Position numbers and translations under genes: made by a program
Notes under the pieces: model-generated
Databases searched by the model: none
Told to the model about the DNA's origin: nothing
The model's input: only the letters and a program-made list of their open reading frames with translations
DNA from: Macrobrachium rosenbergii
Taxonomy: Eukaryota; Arthropoda; Malacostraca; Decapoda; Palaemonidae
Assembly (NCBI RefSeq): GCF_040412425.1
Contig: NC_089742.1
Span: 75,065,625-75,129,624 of the forward strand
Direction of reading: 5' to 3'
Length of the DNA: 64,000 nucleotides
Shown here: positions 48,291-59,900 of the stretch, in pieces
How the letters are laid out: each line of letters begins with the position of its first letter
Numbering within the stretch: position 1 is the stretch's first letter

Positions 48291-48841
48291 TTTACCTTAA
48301 AAGTTATGCATATGTGTATTTATACCCACATACACAGACTGAAAACTTTATGTCATTTCATTCCTGTATTGCATGGGCGCATAGTAAGTGCATAGTGCTT
48401 TACAACTTCAGTCAAAACAACGATGTTCATGGTATTTTCAATGTTCATGGTATTTTATATATTGTGTGAGTTGCGTGTATTTTACATAATTTTTGTGCAC
48501 AGTATTTTATATACCTTGTAAGAATACCCATTAATAGGTAAGTACATTATAATATCCAGTACTGTACTGTGTGTATTATTACAAGCAATTCATTTAGCAC
48601 ATATATATCTGAAACTGAATAAGTGAATGAACATTTTAGACAATGAAAATATAAAATACCAATTACAATAGTCAATTATTTTATATGGAATTGCTGTCCA
48701 TTAAAAACTAAGTGAGTTGCTCCACTGTACAGTATTGTGTTGGCTATTTATGGATCTTTGTTACTTAGCAGGAGGGGCAGGCCCCCAAACTATCCATCAG
48801 TTGAGGTGTCACTGTACTAACCAAATATTTGCAATACTTAC
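48291..48841. other. Intron sequence without recognised feature
   Basis: AT-rich sequence. A duplicated GATGTTCATGGTATTTT-like phrase occurs at 48421-48455. No gene was seen. Confidence 0.35.
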
Positions 48842-48985
48842 TGCAGGATCAAGATTGTCAAATATAACTGTGCGCCGAATCTCATTTATCTTGTGAGATT
48901 CAGTTGTAGCTGGTAATGGGGGATAATCTGGCAAGTCATTTTCTGTCAAAGTTGGATCAGATGTCCTTAGAATGATGCCTTCAAT
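48842..48985 (-). CDS. SREK1: SREK1 exon: inter-RRM linker and start of RRM2
   Basis: This 144-nt exon (48 codons, phase 0 at both ends) starts after TTGACAG and ends before GTAAGT. It encodes a linker with LTENDLPDYPPLPATTES and then KINEIRRTVIFDNLDPA. The segment EIRRTV plus the hydrophobic TVIFDNL strand is the RNP2 motif that opens RRM2 of SREK1; vertebrate proteins have a very similar EIRRTVYVGNL at this place. The exon is too short and too interrupted to stand out as an ORF. It is supported by splice signals, exact phase and similarity to the family. Its neighbours are unannotated AT-rich intron on both sides. Confidence 0.88.
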
Positions 48986-50431
48986 CTGTCAACAAAATGA
49001 ATGAAGCACTGTTTTTATATATGGTATTACACACCAAATTACAGTACTTAAATGGAGAAAATTTTACATCAGCAAAACTATTTGCTTACAAAAAAAAACA
49101 ACTAAAACATTTTCACGCAAACAATAGTTTTACCATTTTTTTACAATCAAAAGAATGTAGTACAAGAAAAATTTTATAAAGAACAAAATTAATTTTTCAT
49201 TAAAAACACATTAGTGTTACACAAAAAACTAAACAATTAAGAAAGAAATCAGGACAAAAAATGGGATGAAGATGATGAATCTCACACACTTCCTCTTTTA
49301 GAACTAGTAAAACATGGCCTGCTGCTACCAATGGACCACTGGAGTCATACTAAGTGATTGGCAAGGTAAGTCATATAGATAAAACCTAGTAAGAGTAGGT
49401 ATACGTTTTAAAGAAGCATGTTAAATGGAGTTAACATTATAATTCTTCTTGAACAGTAAGTATGTTGATTATGACCTGCTTACATAATCCATGAGTCTCT
49501 ACGGAGGGGTTACTCATAAACATTCCCGCAAGACCGTAAAATTACCTGTCTTAGCCACAGGTAAATGGTATTCTTGGAATATTGTCTCCTAACTGAACCC
49601 ATTCATAAGAACAAATGAGAACTACCCTCTCTAAAATCTTCATCTGAAGATACTCCCTTGTGGCTCTGATGAGACACAGGAGTATCTTCCTTATTCCTTA
49701 CTTGAGGTTTTAACAATGATGGGAAAAGAGAATATAGCAAGCTTTTGTTTTAGCAGCTAAACCTGAGACACATAATACTCCAATAATGCTCAATTCTCTG
49801 AGTGAATCTTTATCTTTCAAAGTTCAAAGGTAAAATATAGCAAAAGGACAATCTCCAAGGTGGGATCCTTCAATGAAGCTCAATTTAATGGCTTGTAGAG
49901 TAGACCCTATCCTTCTGCCTATGGAAACATCAAGTCTAATGGATCTAAGCAAAGCCTCTCTCTTCTAAGTTTTGACATTTAGTCTTTAGATGAGAAGCAC
50001 TCACTTCACTATCTCAAATCCTTAATACCTGGGCTATGGCTGATCTGGAGCCTTTAATAACAGTTCAAGACAACTTCTGAGACTAGCATACATACATACA
50101 TACGTGCATGCATTCTCATAGTCAGTGGACCGTTTCCTCACCACAAGAAGGCGGTAGGACTGCCAGCCACTGATGGCTGAGGAGATAACTTGCTTTCTGA
50201 CTGGCTAGTAAGATTTCCTTGTAATTCAAAACTTAAAGCTGATGGTTTTGCTGCTGGACTCTCGTGTCTAGTGTGTCAAGTCATGTGGGTATTACCTGGC
50301 AAATATTTTGATTGGTCACTGGATGACTTACAGAACTGACTGCTTTGGTACAGTTTTCATTGAGGAATGCCATTTGTCATGGTGTGGTGTTGGAGTCATT
50401 TTCTGGCACAGATCCATTCATTTCATGAATA
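48986..50431. other. Intron sequence without recognised feature
   Basis: No motif was recognised. Segments around 49250-50000 have denser coding-like composition (for example TGTGGCTCTGATGAGACAC) and could be old retroelement sequence, but I cannot assign a family. A short CATA run lies near 50090-50110. Confidence 0.3.
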
Positions 50432-50679
50432 CAAGCAGTTCCCGGTTATAGGCAATCCAGTTTTACGGCGCTTGTCTAGTGACGACGATAACCGGATTTT
50501 CGACACTGATCTCCAGTTATCGGCACTGACCCTCCAGTTATCAGCGCTGATCCCCAGTTATCGGCACTGATCCCCGCTTATCAGCTCTGATCCCCAGTCA
50601 TCGGCGCTATTATCGCCAATTTTCAGTTATTGTCACGCTGTCGGGGACAGAAGCCCCACCAATACCCAGGGATTGCCTT
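50432..50679 (+). repeat. Family B TA-flanked element with an internal tandem expansion
   Basis: This 248-bp copy has TA on both sides (50430-50431 and 50680-50681). It starts CAAGCAGTTCCCGGTTATAG and ends CCAGGGATTGCCTT. The interior contains five to six repeats of a ~20-bp unit of the type CAGTTATCGGCACTGATCC. Confidence 0.75.
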
Positions 50680-51169
50680 TAATTGGTGCATAATTTTGGT
50701 GGGCAGGAGGAAGACTTCTTATGTGGCAATTAAGGAGGGCTTCTTTTGCTGTGTTAAGAGCACCTTTAGCAACTGTAGCCTCATGTTCGGGCCGTTTCAG
50801 TGTCTTTCTTTCTTTCATTACATCATCTGCTGAAACCCCTTACGAACAGAGTCAAATGACTGTAAACCAACAAGGACTCCCAGAGGGGTGGAGGTGTTGA
50901 GGTGAGTTGGGAGGGCTGGGAGGGGCCTCGTCTACATGGGAGCTTTTGTGAATGTTATTGACTTAAAATCATGTGTCACTAAACTTCAAATTTTTTTATC
51001 ACTTTTGGGTGGCTGGGTATGAAGGGGAGGGTAGGCCAGGGTAAGAGCTTCTGAGGTGGGAGGGCTGGGATAGCTACCAGGCCCTAACCTGCTCAGACTG
51101 TCTCTTGTCATAGCTTCACTTTATTAATTTAAAAATATGTGAATTGATTTTAATATTAAATAAGCTTTT
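50680..51169. other. Intron sequence without recognised feature
   Basis: GT- and GA-rich text such as GGGAGGGCTGGGA appears twice (50909 and 51058). Nothing else was recognised. Confidence 0.3.
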
Positions 51170-51330
51170 CTGTAGTTGAAATAACAGTGAACTGAAAAAC
51201 TGTGCCATAGCTTCCATGGTCTTGGGTTTGAGTTCCCTTGGCTAAGGGTACAATCCAGTGTCTTATTTCTAAATCCATCCCGACTGTCCTCCCCAGTTTT
51301 TGTGACAAACCTGAAATTCTTTGCCTTAAA
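51170..51330 (+). repeat. SINE-like repeat fragment with B-box-like motif
   Basis: It contains CCATGGTCTTGGGTTTGAGT followed by TCCCTTGGCTAAGGGTACA. GGTTTGAGTTCCC resembles a tRNA-type B box (GGTTCGANNCC), and the phrase matches my memory of an abundant crustacean interspersed repeat. No A box was clearly identified. Confidence 0.4.
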
Positions 51331-51551
51331 AGGTGTGCCGGCCCCACCTTGCTGACCAGTTGCTTCCGGCACTTCTTTTCAATGACATATGGACAAGTTT
51401 ACTTATACTTTTAACATAATTTTTGTAAATAAAATCATACTGTTGTTGTTGATAATATTTTTGCTTATTGCTCTGTTGATTTTGACAATGTTGTTGAGTC
51501 TATTTATTAGTTTTGATCCTGATTTTATGCTGTTAATCTTAATTCTCCAAA

Positions 51552-51578
51552 GGAGACATTAAGCTGAACCCTGGGCCA
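51552..51578 (+). other. 2A-like peptide motif remnant at LINE N-terminus
   Basis: It encodes GDIKLNPGP directly before the endonuclease domain. The 2A consensus is DxExNPGP; here Glu is Lys. A hydrophobic run (FMLLILILQ) lies just upstream in another frame, as is usual upstream of these motifs in LINEs. Confidence 0.65.
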
Positions 51579-51593
51579 GTTACTCATTACAGT

Positions 51594-52450
51594 ATGAAAA
51601 ATTGCAGAGTACTTTACCCAAATATTTGGGGATTAAGGTCGAATTTTCTTGGTCTCCAGAGTTGTGCCTGTAACTATGATTTGAAATTTTTATCTGAGAC
51701 TCTTGTAAGTAGTAACAAGTACAAGGTTGAGTTTTTAACCCCGAGGTTTGATGGCCCTGACTTTATTTATCATTGTAACATCCCACATGTGTAAGGTATG
51801 GCTGTATACACTACATCCAGACAACCTATTTATCGACAGAAAAATTTGAAGAATAGTTGCCATGAAGTTCTTTGTTTTGAAATCTTCATAAAGTTCTACA
51901 ATGATTATGTATTTGCTGTTTACCGCAACCCAAATATTGTCGATTCTATATATGACTGTCTTTTGCAAAGAATTAGTATGGCTTCATTCATTATTTGTGG
52001 AGACTGCAATGCAAAGCACAGTGAGTGGCTAAATTCAAATTCACAGATCAACATGGCCAGTCTGCTTTTGATTTCTGTGTATCCTCTGATTTTGTCCGGC
52101 CGACTGAGGAACCAACACCCATTTCTGTGATATTCACAGATGTTCCAGCTATTGTCAAGTCCAAGGTCTGTAAATATATAAGCAATTCTGATCATTGCGC
52201 CTTAGAGATGGACATATCTGTCAATCTGTATATTCCTAATGACGTCATTGGAAAAACGGTCAGGCTAAAATCTAGAGCCAATTGGGATCGCATTATTGAA
52301 GATTGTCAGGCACTTAATATTTCAGATGCTATATTAGATCCTGAGCCCATGGAGAAGTTAAATGAAATGCTGATGGCTATTTTAATAAGATATGTCCCTA
52401 GAAAGGTCATCAAATTTAAGACAAATGACCATCCATGCTTACCATGACAA
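51594..52450 (+). pseudogene. LINE apurinic endonuclease, frameshifted
   Basis: Endonuclease motifs occur in at least three frames: NIWGLRSNFLGL (N-terminal Asn), FLSETLVSS (catalytic Glu), IICGDCNAKHSEW (GDxNAxH) and ISNSDHCALEMDI (SDH near the end). All main catalytic positions can be seen. Frame changes at about 51790 and 52030 and in-frame stops break it. The end of the domain leads directly into the RT. Confidence 0.8.
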
Positions 52451-52679
52451 ACAGACCAAATTCAATGCATGGTGACAAGATTGTTCAAATGAAAATTACA
52501 CCATTTTTGTTGAGTCTCACCAAGCTGCGAATAGAACTTACCATAAAGCCGAGAGAAATTACAATAGTTCCTTGAAGGGGAAACTTGAAGGAATTACTCA
52601 GCCTCAACCGTGATGGATCACACTGGCATCATCTATCTTTGAGTCAGGCTTGTCTTCCATTCCACCATGACTAACAGAT

Positions 52680-53970
52680 GATGGTAGATTGGTTACTGGC
52701 CCTAGGGCAAAGGCTGAACTGCTTCATCAAGCTTTTGAAGCTAAGCAATCAGCTGAGGATGTCCCTCTTCCTGATACTTGTCATCCTGAACCCATTCTTA
52801 CAAAATTTGGATTTTGCTCCAGGGATATTAAGAAAATTTTGGATAATCTTGATAGCTGGGTTGGAGATCATGATGGTTTCTTCCTTTGTTTTTCAAAAAA
52901 GTTTGTGTGTTGTCTCCCAAGATTAGTAGGTTCCATAGATTTTTACGCAGACATAGTATCTTTGTGGATGAGCTAAAGCTTAATAATACAGTGCCTGTTC
53001 CAAAGGACACCATATCTGCACACTGCAGTAACTACCGGCCATTCTCTATTTTCCTGTGCTCTCCAAAGTTGATGAAAATCTTATCTTTAAGCCATTATAT
53101 GAGTACAGTGTGTGGAATCTAAAGGATTGTTAGCTGATAGTCAGTATGCATATAAGAAGCAGTTAGGTAGCAGAGATGCTCTTTTAGATTTGACATGCCA
53201 TTTGCAGGGGAACCTTGATAAACGTTTTGAGTGCAGAGTAATTCAAATAGATTTTAGTGCTGCTTTCAATTTTGTAAATCACAAGGCACTTATTTATAAA
53301 TTTCAGAATCTTGGAGTGGATGGATATGTTTTGGGATTACTTCAAGATTTCCTTACAGGTAAGCAGCAGCGAGTTGCTGTGGACGGGATCTTTAGTGAAC
53401 CAAGATCTATTTTGTCAGGAGTTCCACAAGGTAGTGTTCTTGGTCCACAGTTATTTTTAGTGGATACAAGTGATATGGTTGTTGGCCTGGAAAACAAGAC
53501 TGTTCAGTGCAGTATGCCAATGATGCAACACTTGTGGGTGTAGTAAAGTCTCCACTTATGAGAAATGAAGCTGCCCTCAGCCTCAATCGGGACATGAATG
53601 GATCAGGGAATAGTGTAGTTGGTGGGGTATGCGGCTGAACTCCAGTAAAACGAAAACGTGATTGATTAGCAGATCTCGTACGGATTTTCCATCTCATCCT
53701 CCCCTTCAAGTGGACGGAACTTTGCTGAATGAGTTTGAAGCTTTAATTATTCTAAGTGTAACTTTTGACTCACTTCTTATTTTTGAAAAACATCTAATGA
53801 AAGTTTCAGCAAATGCCGCACAAAAGTTAGGTACTGTTAAATGTAAGGCTTCATATATTTATAGCAGTGATAAACTCAATGCAACTTGTTTTTGTGCTTC
53901 CTTTACTAGAATATTGTTCTCCAGTGTGGATGTCTCCTTAGCCCAAAGATCTATCTCTTGTCAATAGCAT
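52680..53970 (+). pseudogene. LINE reverse transcriptase, frameshifted
   Basis: Successive blocks: GPRAKAELLHQAFEAKQSAE (52689), then NNTVPVPKDTISAHCSNYRP (finger region, 52886 frame), then YKKQLGSRDALLDLTCHLQG, IQIDFSAAFNFVNHKALIY (first catalytic Asp present), SGVPQGSVLGP, and at about 53503 QYANDATLVGVV, where YADD has become YAND. The thumb region reads LLNEFEALIILSVTFDS. The last block ends near 53970 with RILFSSVDVSLAQRSISCQ in a shifted frame. It is inactive. Confidence 0.82.
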
Positions 53971-54481
53971 GGTTCATGGTGTAGGTTTCTGTTTCCTAAT
54001 AATAGCAGTTATGACTTGGACCGTTGACAGATGGTCCCTTGTTTGTCACTTTTTCATAAGTTGTATTTCAACAGAGATCTTTCATATTCACAACTGATCC
54101 CTGATCCCCTTTACCTTTAGCAGCACAAATATGCAGTAAATGTGGCTCACTGTTGAACTTCTCAGTTCCAGAGGTCCTATATTCCTCACACTGTTGGACT
54201 GTGGAACAGCCTCCCAGAGGATGTTGCACAACTGGAACTTCAGAAGTTCAAGAGAAGATGCAACATATTACTACCCTAATATTACTCTCTTTGCATTTTA
54301 ATACATTTTTATTTATATAAATTTATTAATTTTTTCTTTTTCAATAAGTGGGATCTCTTCTTTCTGTATTTTCCTTTACCTCCTCTTATTTCTTCTTAAT
54401 AAACACCAAATTCTTTGGAAGCTCGAATTTCAAGTCAATATGGCCCCTGTGGGCTTGTTCCATATGAATAGGTTTCGTCTT

Positions 54482-54485
<4 letters not shown>

Positions 54486-54560
<75 letters not shown>
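54486..54560. repeat. (AAT)n microsatellite, ~75 bp
   Basis: This is a pure trinucleotide run. The poly-Asn and poly-Ile frames across it are artefacts. It directly precedes the R2-type LINE fragment. Confidence 0.97.
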
Positions 54561-54561
<1 letters not shown>

Positions 54562-54562
<1 letters not shown>

Positions 54563-55100
54563 CATCTCACCCAAATGCAGGAAGTGCAATGTGAAAGACG
54601 AGACCATAAACCACATAGCAAGCAAATGTCCAGGCGCTTGCACAGAACCAGTACAAAAAGAGCCATGATTCAGTAGCAAAAGCCCTTCACTGGAGCCTGT
54701 GCAAGAATTACCAGCTAGCTTGCAGTAATAAGTGGTACGAACACCAACCTGAGGGAGTGACAGAAAACGATCAGGCAAAGACCCTCTGGGACTATGATAT
54801 CAGAACAAATAGGGTGATAGGTACCAATAGACCAGACATGATGTTGATTGACAAAATCAAGAAGAAAGTATATCGCTCATTGGTGTCGCAATACAATGGG
54901 ACACCAGATAGATGAGAAAGAAAGAGATAAAATTGATAAGTATCAAGACCTGAAAATCATAATAAGGATATGGGATATGCCAGTGGAAACTGTACCCATA
55001 ATCATAGGAACACTAGGCATGATTCCAAGATCCCTGAAAAGGAATCTTGAAAAACTAGATGCCTAAGTAGATCCAGGACTCATGCAGAAGAGTGTGCTAC
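54562..55100 (+). pseudogene. R2/NeSL-type LINE C-terminus: zinc knuckle and restriction-like endonuclease
   Basis: Translation from 54565 gives ISPKCRKCNVKDETINHIAS with KC following, a C-x2-C-x8-H-x4-C knuckle. The frame then gives LWDYDIRTNRVIGTNRPDMM with LIDK and, after a frameshift near 54880, EKERDKIDKYQDLKIIIRIW and VETVPIIIGTLGMIPRSLK. RPDMMLID and the KYQDL helix are features of the PD-(D/E)xK endonuclease at the C-terminus of R2/R4/NeSL LINEs, which nicks target DNA (family knowledge). The expected LIDV...P strand is lost at the frameshift. RT is not upstream; the sequence begins after the microsatellite. Confidence 0.68.
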
Positions 55101-55319
55101 TGGAAACAGTGCACAGCGAGAAAAGTGATGGACTCCTAAGGAGGCAGGGTGCAACCCAGAAATCCACAGTATAAAAACCACCCAGTCAAATAGGATGACG
55201 GTAATAGACAAAAAACAAAAAATAAAAAAAATAATTATAAATAAATGAAAAATAAAGAAATAATAATAATAAATAACCGCCTTGGAAAAGCAAATCATAG
55301 CAATGAGATCTGACTTGAG

Positions 55320-55640
55320 TAATCGAAAGAGATGGCAGAAAAGAGGCTAAGAAGCAAGAAAACAAGAGGAAGTGAAAGAGAAGTACAAAGTACAGGAGAA
55401 GGGACTAAACAACACAACAGAAGATATAAAACAGAGGCTTAAAGCCAAAGCACATAAGATCCAACGGTACATGAACAGGAATAAAAGATACCAAAAAACA
55501 AACTCCTCGGAACCAACCAGAAAAGACTATACAGCCAACTAAGAGGGGAAAACAACCACCAGGAAATTCCTGAACATGGTCAACAGAGCCTGAGCAAAAT
55601 GTGGCCTTACAGATCTCCAGAAGACAAACACCCTATTTCA
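55320..55640 (+). pseudogene. R2/NeSL-type LINE N-terminal-side fragment
   Basis: Frames give LKAKAHKIQRYMNRNKRYQK followed by TNSSEPTRKDY and, in another frame, KFLNMVNRA. This resembles the pre-RT segment with KxxRY..R..R...N...FY typical of R2/NeSL-like LINEs. It lies downstream of the C-terminal fragment, the reverse of the order in an intact element. Confidence 0.45.
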
Positions 55641-58078
55641 ACTACTGGACGAAGTCTCCATCATAGTTAGTTACTCGCATGTAGTGTATTCTTTCTTGGT
55701 TCATTACTGTTTACCTCTCCATTCAGAAAGAATGACAAACATCAAAGGGTTACTACCTGAATGCAGTCACAAGGAAAAAGCAATTCTCAGAAAGACTGAT
55801 ACAGACTGTATAAGTTGACATCATGTTCAATGCTACTTTCATTAAGGTCATTAATATTTTGTTTCTTGTTTTGAGTTTTTTCTAATGATTTTTCTTCTAA
55901 CCTCCAACTTCAGAAACATTTTCTTGGTAGTTTTCTTCTAATTTTCCCATTTTGTTCTGGTTAATTTACTCTACTTCAATTTGTGATGATGCATCATTTG
56001 GGTTTGGGTTTTTAATGATTTAATCTTTTTAGACTTTTTTTTTTCATTAATCTACTTTTAATCTTGTTTATTGTTTGTTCTTTTTTATTTATTACAGTAC
56101 ACAATTATTTTGATTTTGATTACCTATTTGGGTTATGGTTTTGTACAGGTTTTTGCCAGCTCACTGTACTTCTTACTTTCAGATCCACTTAAGCTTCTCT
56201 TGTGAACATTCCAGTCCTGTCTTGAAGTATTTTTCATTCTGTGCTGTAAGTACAGTAATTTGGGCAAACTCTTTAGATCTTGTATGGTAATTCTGATCAC
56301 ATCTATGCAAGCTGTTTTGCTACCATTCCACTTTTTTGTGTGATCATTTGAGCCTCAATTTGGACACAAGGGGCTTCTAGGCATTTTTGTTGTGTCCATA
56401 TTTACTGCAGTTTTAGCAATTTAAAGATTTAAGAATACACCATACTTTACTATTTTGAACGAAAATATTAATTTTCAATGTTAAACTCTTTTCCTTCAAA
56501 TTTTAATTTGCTACTTATACATAGGTTTCTTTATTTTTCTGCCTGGAATATTATAGATTTCACAGTCTTGCATACCAGGTAATATGACTGTTCCCTGAAC
56601 ATTATTCATTGCCATGTTTTCTTATTTTAACAGCTGTATTATCTATAAACTGCATTGCAAGACAGTTCTCTGATTGATTTCCAGTAGTTGCTTCAATCAA
56701 CCAAGTTTTGTTTTTAATTTGTCTAAAAGTCATTTCAGTTACTGAATATCTATTTGGTGTTCACTTTATAGAATTATGACCTTGACCAATTCTTGTTTCC
56801 AAGAATTTAATTTTTTCTTTTTCTTTTTGTCAACTTAAAAGGTTTTAATGTTATTCCTTTATTTTTTCTTGACTGGAAGACTCTGAAGGTAGAATCAAAG
56901 GCACAACCGAGATCAAATGTGGATTAACACTCATAATATGAAAAAGATACAAATAATTTAGAGCGCACTTCCTATGTCCAGGGGGCCCTGCAAAGGGAGG
57001 AACAATACTGCTGCCTTTAAAAAGGCAGCTGGCCTGGGAGGCCCACTTCACCTCTAATGCCTTACGGGTTGGTTGTCAGTCTATTGAGGTTGGACTCAGC
57101 ACCGGGGGGGCAAGATTTGACAATGTTTCCCCTCTTTCGGCTACTTCAGGTGCTCCAGTTTTTTAGGTGGAAAAACATGTAGTCCACCTCCACCTTCCAT
57201 CAAAGTTTCAATCCAAATCATTTTTGGATTTCCATCAAAGTTCTCTGATAGAAAGAAAAATGAAGTAGATAAAGAGAGAGGAAAAAAAAAAGGCCTGACT
57301 GCAAGGTTTCCAAAGTTTTGGTGTCTATCATCAATGTGCTGGGACACTGCCTCTCAGATGCCATCCTGTAATGCCCACAATGACAGAAATGGGTCAAGGA
57401 TCTTGTGGGCAGAAGCACTAGACCAGACAAAAAGTTGCCCATGGATAACCATTTACTTCACCCACTGGGGACTGAACCAGTCCTAATGGAAGTAGATGAA
57501 CCAAATCTAATACTAAGCCGACCTGGAAGGCCCAGAGGGTCAGCAGCAGATGATGACGTAGTAGAATTCCTTTTCACAGCAGAAGCATTGTGTAAGGCAT
57601 AAAAACAGCAACAGTAATGAGACCACCAACATCAGCAAGAGGAAGCCAGTTGCATCAGAAATAGAGCACAGAAGGGCTCACAGATCATCCAGATGAAAGA
57701 CTTAACAGCCTTCAGCAACTTTCACTGCTCTGAGGAGAGCTTTGTAAAGTCCAGGAGAGCAAAGGTTATTGTGATGAATCCAATGGGTTGTTTGATGAGC
57801 GTATGGGGATGCTCACTGACAGTGCACCAAGTCCAACTCTTGAAGAGAGTGAGGAATGGGAACCAAAGGAGCAGTTATGCCCTCCCAAGACCATACAACA
57901 CCAGGGGACCAGCAGGACTCTTAAAAGTGAGGGATGTATAATTATTAACACCTCGCAACACTAAAGATGCTTTCTTGATTCTCTTCCACTTAGGAACCAA
58001 ACTTCTTCCATCAAGCAGACCATCCACCACACTCCTTACAAAGGTGCTACGTGGTGCATTTACTCCATGAAAGGAGTA
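55641..58078. other. Intron sequence without recognised feature
   Basis: No motif was recognised. The composition changes from AT-rich (to about 56850) to more balanced (56850-57960). The frame at 57405-57602 and others in the latter part show no family signature. A short perfect hairpin (GCTGCCTTT/AAAGGCAGC) lies near 57010-57030. Confidence 0.3.
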
Positions 58079-58316
58079 CAGGCGTCCCGGTTATTGGTGG
58101 GCTTGGTTATTGGCGATCCAGTTTTACAGCACGTGTCTAGCGATGAAATTCAGCAATTTTTGGCACCGATATGCGCTGATCCGCTTATCGGCGCCAATAA
58201 TCGGGTACTGGCACTGATGTATACCTAATAGAGGCACTGATACCTGGTTATCGGCAATTTTCGCTTATCATCATGCCAATGGAACGGAACCCCTGCTGGT
58301 AACTGGGGATTGCCTG
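58079..58316 (+). repeat. Family B TA-flanked inverted-repeat element
   Basis: This 238-bp copy has TA on both sides (58077-58078 and 58317-58318). It starts CAGGCGTCCCGGTTATTGG and ends ACTGGGGATTGCCTG. Confidence 0.75.
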
Positions 58317-58808
58317 TACAGTACTGATGAAGATCTATGATATGGGGAGACATAAATCTCCCACAGACACAGCCACTCCAAGGACATTAAGCATTGCACC
58401 TTTTGCCTCCATGAATACTCCTTTAAATAAGAAAAAGGTTTTTTGACTTTTTAGAAACAAAGATAGGTTTACTGCTTTCTTCAGAGCTGAATCACACTTT
58501 TTTATTTTCCTTCCCCCTTCTTTGTTTTCCTCAGGCTTCAGTTAAATGCAAAATTAGGTTACACACTCCATCAGTTTCTGTACAAGAAACTCAATTACCT
58601 TTTTCCTTACCAGGGATGATGCAGGGGTGAAATAGAGAGGTTAGTGTCTTGTATGGACTTATTTTTTAAATTTTTCAATATACGAATGTTCAGATAATTA
58701 ATAATGAAGTTTAAAACCCTAATAATAATGTTACCACCAATATTCATAAACATACTACAGATGGCATAATACTAATGCAACCTGGCAATTAAGAATTAAT
58801 AAACATAC
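58317..58808. other. Intron sequence without recognised feature
   Basis: Sequence downstream of the RRM1 exon donor. No motif was recognised. Confidence 0.35.
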
Positions 58809-59049
58809 CTGATTAGTAACATGAGCTGGCCACTTGGATTCCTGTCCTATCCCTGGAATGGTACCACCAGAACTCAGGATTTCCATGGCCCTCTGCTCAT
58901 CAGGCATTTCACCCATTGCAAAAGGTATAATAATAAGGGCACGATCTATGAAGACTGTGTTTGTAAGATGCTGGGCTACTGCAACAGAATCTCTATCATG
59001 AAATTTGATGAAACATATGCGGGACTGCACTGGTATTGCAACATCTCGA
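58809..59049 (-). CDS. SREK1: SREK1 exon: C-terminal part of RRM1
   Basis: This 241-nt exon lies between an acceptor ending TTTTTCAG and a donor CAG|GTATG. Its first base completes a codon, and it ends on a full codon. The translation contains RICFIKFHDRDS, the RNP1-like strand of the first RRM, followed by AQHLTNTVFIDRALIIIP, which is nearly identical to the vertebrate SREK1 RRM1 (family knowledge). A short acidic stretch and GTIPGIGQESKWPAHV follow and correspond to the linker that varies between species. The preceding exon, which would carry RNP2 and the start codon, is not in the window because a DIRS element fills the sequence up to 64000. Confidence 0.93.
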
Positions 59050-59210
59050 CTGAAAAATAACAATATGTGATGTTAACATTTCAAAAAATAGTTAAAAATA
59101 AAACATTACAATAATTTATAAACACTTAACCAATAAGAACAATTAGATAAATTTACAATAAAGCTAGATTAATAGGGGGTTTTGTCTAAAACAAAAGTTT
59201 GGTTTAAACA

Positions 59211-59492
59211 CAGGCAGTCCCTGGTTATCGGCGGGGGTTCCATTCTATCGGTGTGACAGTAAGTGAAAATTGCCAATAACCGAAATGCGGCGTTTTCGGC
59301 AATTTTTGGCATTGATAAGCGCCAAAAATAGCAAACTTGCAAATTTTCAGTTATTGGCGCCTCTGTTAGGTGTGTAACGGCACCAATACCCGATTATTGG
59401 CACCAACAAGTGAAATCAGCACATATTGGCACCAATTTTTGTTGGCAGACAAGCACCGAAAAACCAGATCGCCATTAACCAGGGACTGCCTG
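59211..59492 (+). repeat. Family B TA-flanked inverted-repeat element
   Basis: This 282-bp copy starts CAGGCAGTCCCTGGTTATCG and ends AACCAGGGACTGCCTG, the best-preserved inverted ends of the family. TA follows at 59493-59494; the left flank reads CA. It lies 162 bp upstream of the RRM1 exon's acceptor. Confidence 0.78.
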
Positions 59493-59576
59493 TATATAAA
59501 TGTTTACAAAAGGGCCAACAGATGTATGACGTAATCACAACCTTCAATTTCAACCTGAATTAACAATGCAAAAATG

Positions 59577-59900
59577 ACATTTTTATGATAAAATAACATT
59601 TCATATACTTGTATACTTACCAATTACATCGCAATTAGTTTCACTTGCTCAGCAGCTAAAATTTTGAAATTCGCAAGTCACGCTATTTTGTTTTGGCTAG
59701 GTGACTAATCCCACCCACTTTCGGGGAAAGACAGAAACAACTAGCAAAAGAGCTCAATTTGTTTATGCCCTTAAGTTCATGCGAGGGGAGGAGGGCGGGC
59801 TCCAATCATGTAATTACTTGGTAGGTACATATAAAACTTTATTTTGTCATAAAAATACCATTTTTATATAAGTAACTTACCAAGTAATTACACTGCTGAT
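59577..59900. repeat. Right terminal repeat and internal complementary region of the 59.6-64 kb DIRS element
   Basis: TTTTATGATAAAATAACATT and CTTACCAATTACATCGC (from 59582) pair in inverted orientation with GTAATTACTTGGTAGGTAC and AAACTTTATTTTGTCATAAA (59810-59852). That arm is followed by a direct copy of the terminus (GTAACTTACCAAGTAATTAC, 59871-59890). The layout is the same as in the 9-16 kb element. Confidence 0.75.

Larger units (their letters stand above)
51530..54290 (+). mobile_element. APE-type LINE (CR1/Jockey-like), near full-length relic
   Basis: Endonuclease and RT domains are followed by a 3' region. The protein starts with a 2A-like GDIKLNPGP (51552-51578), then VLYPNIWGLRSN, FLSETLVSSNKYKVEF (endonuclease start), CGDCNAKHSEWLNSN (GDxNAxH) and SDHCALEMDI (SDH). 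RT shows IQIDFSAAFNFVNHKALIYK and LSGVPQGSVLGPQLF, then YANDATLV (YxDD with Asn). Several frameshifts break it. A second, minus-strand copy lies at 7285-9362. Assignment is family knowledge; the clade choice is tentative. Confidence 0.85.

Noticed and set aside
54386..54778. Frames with poly-Asn and poly-Ile/Leu runs
   Set aside because: They come from the AAT repeat read in different frames; no conserved sequence surrounds them.
57005..57032. Short perfect hairpin as a transcription terminator
   Set aside because: A 9-bp stem of this kind arises by chance, and intrinsic terminators are not relevant to a eukaryotic intron.
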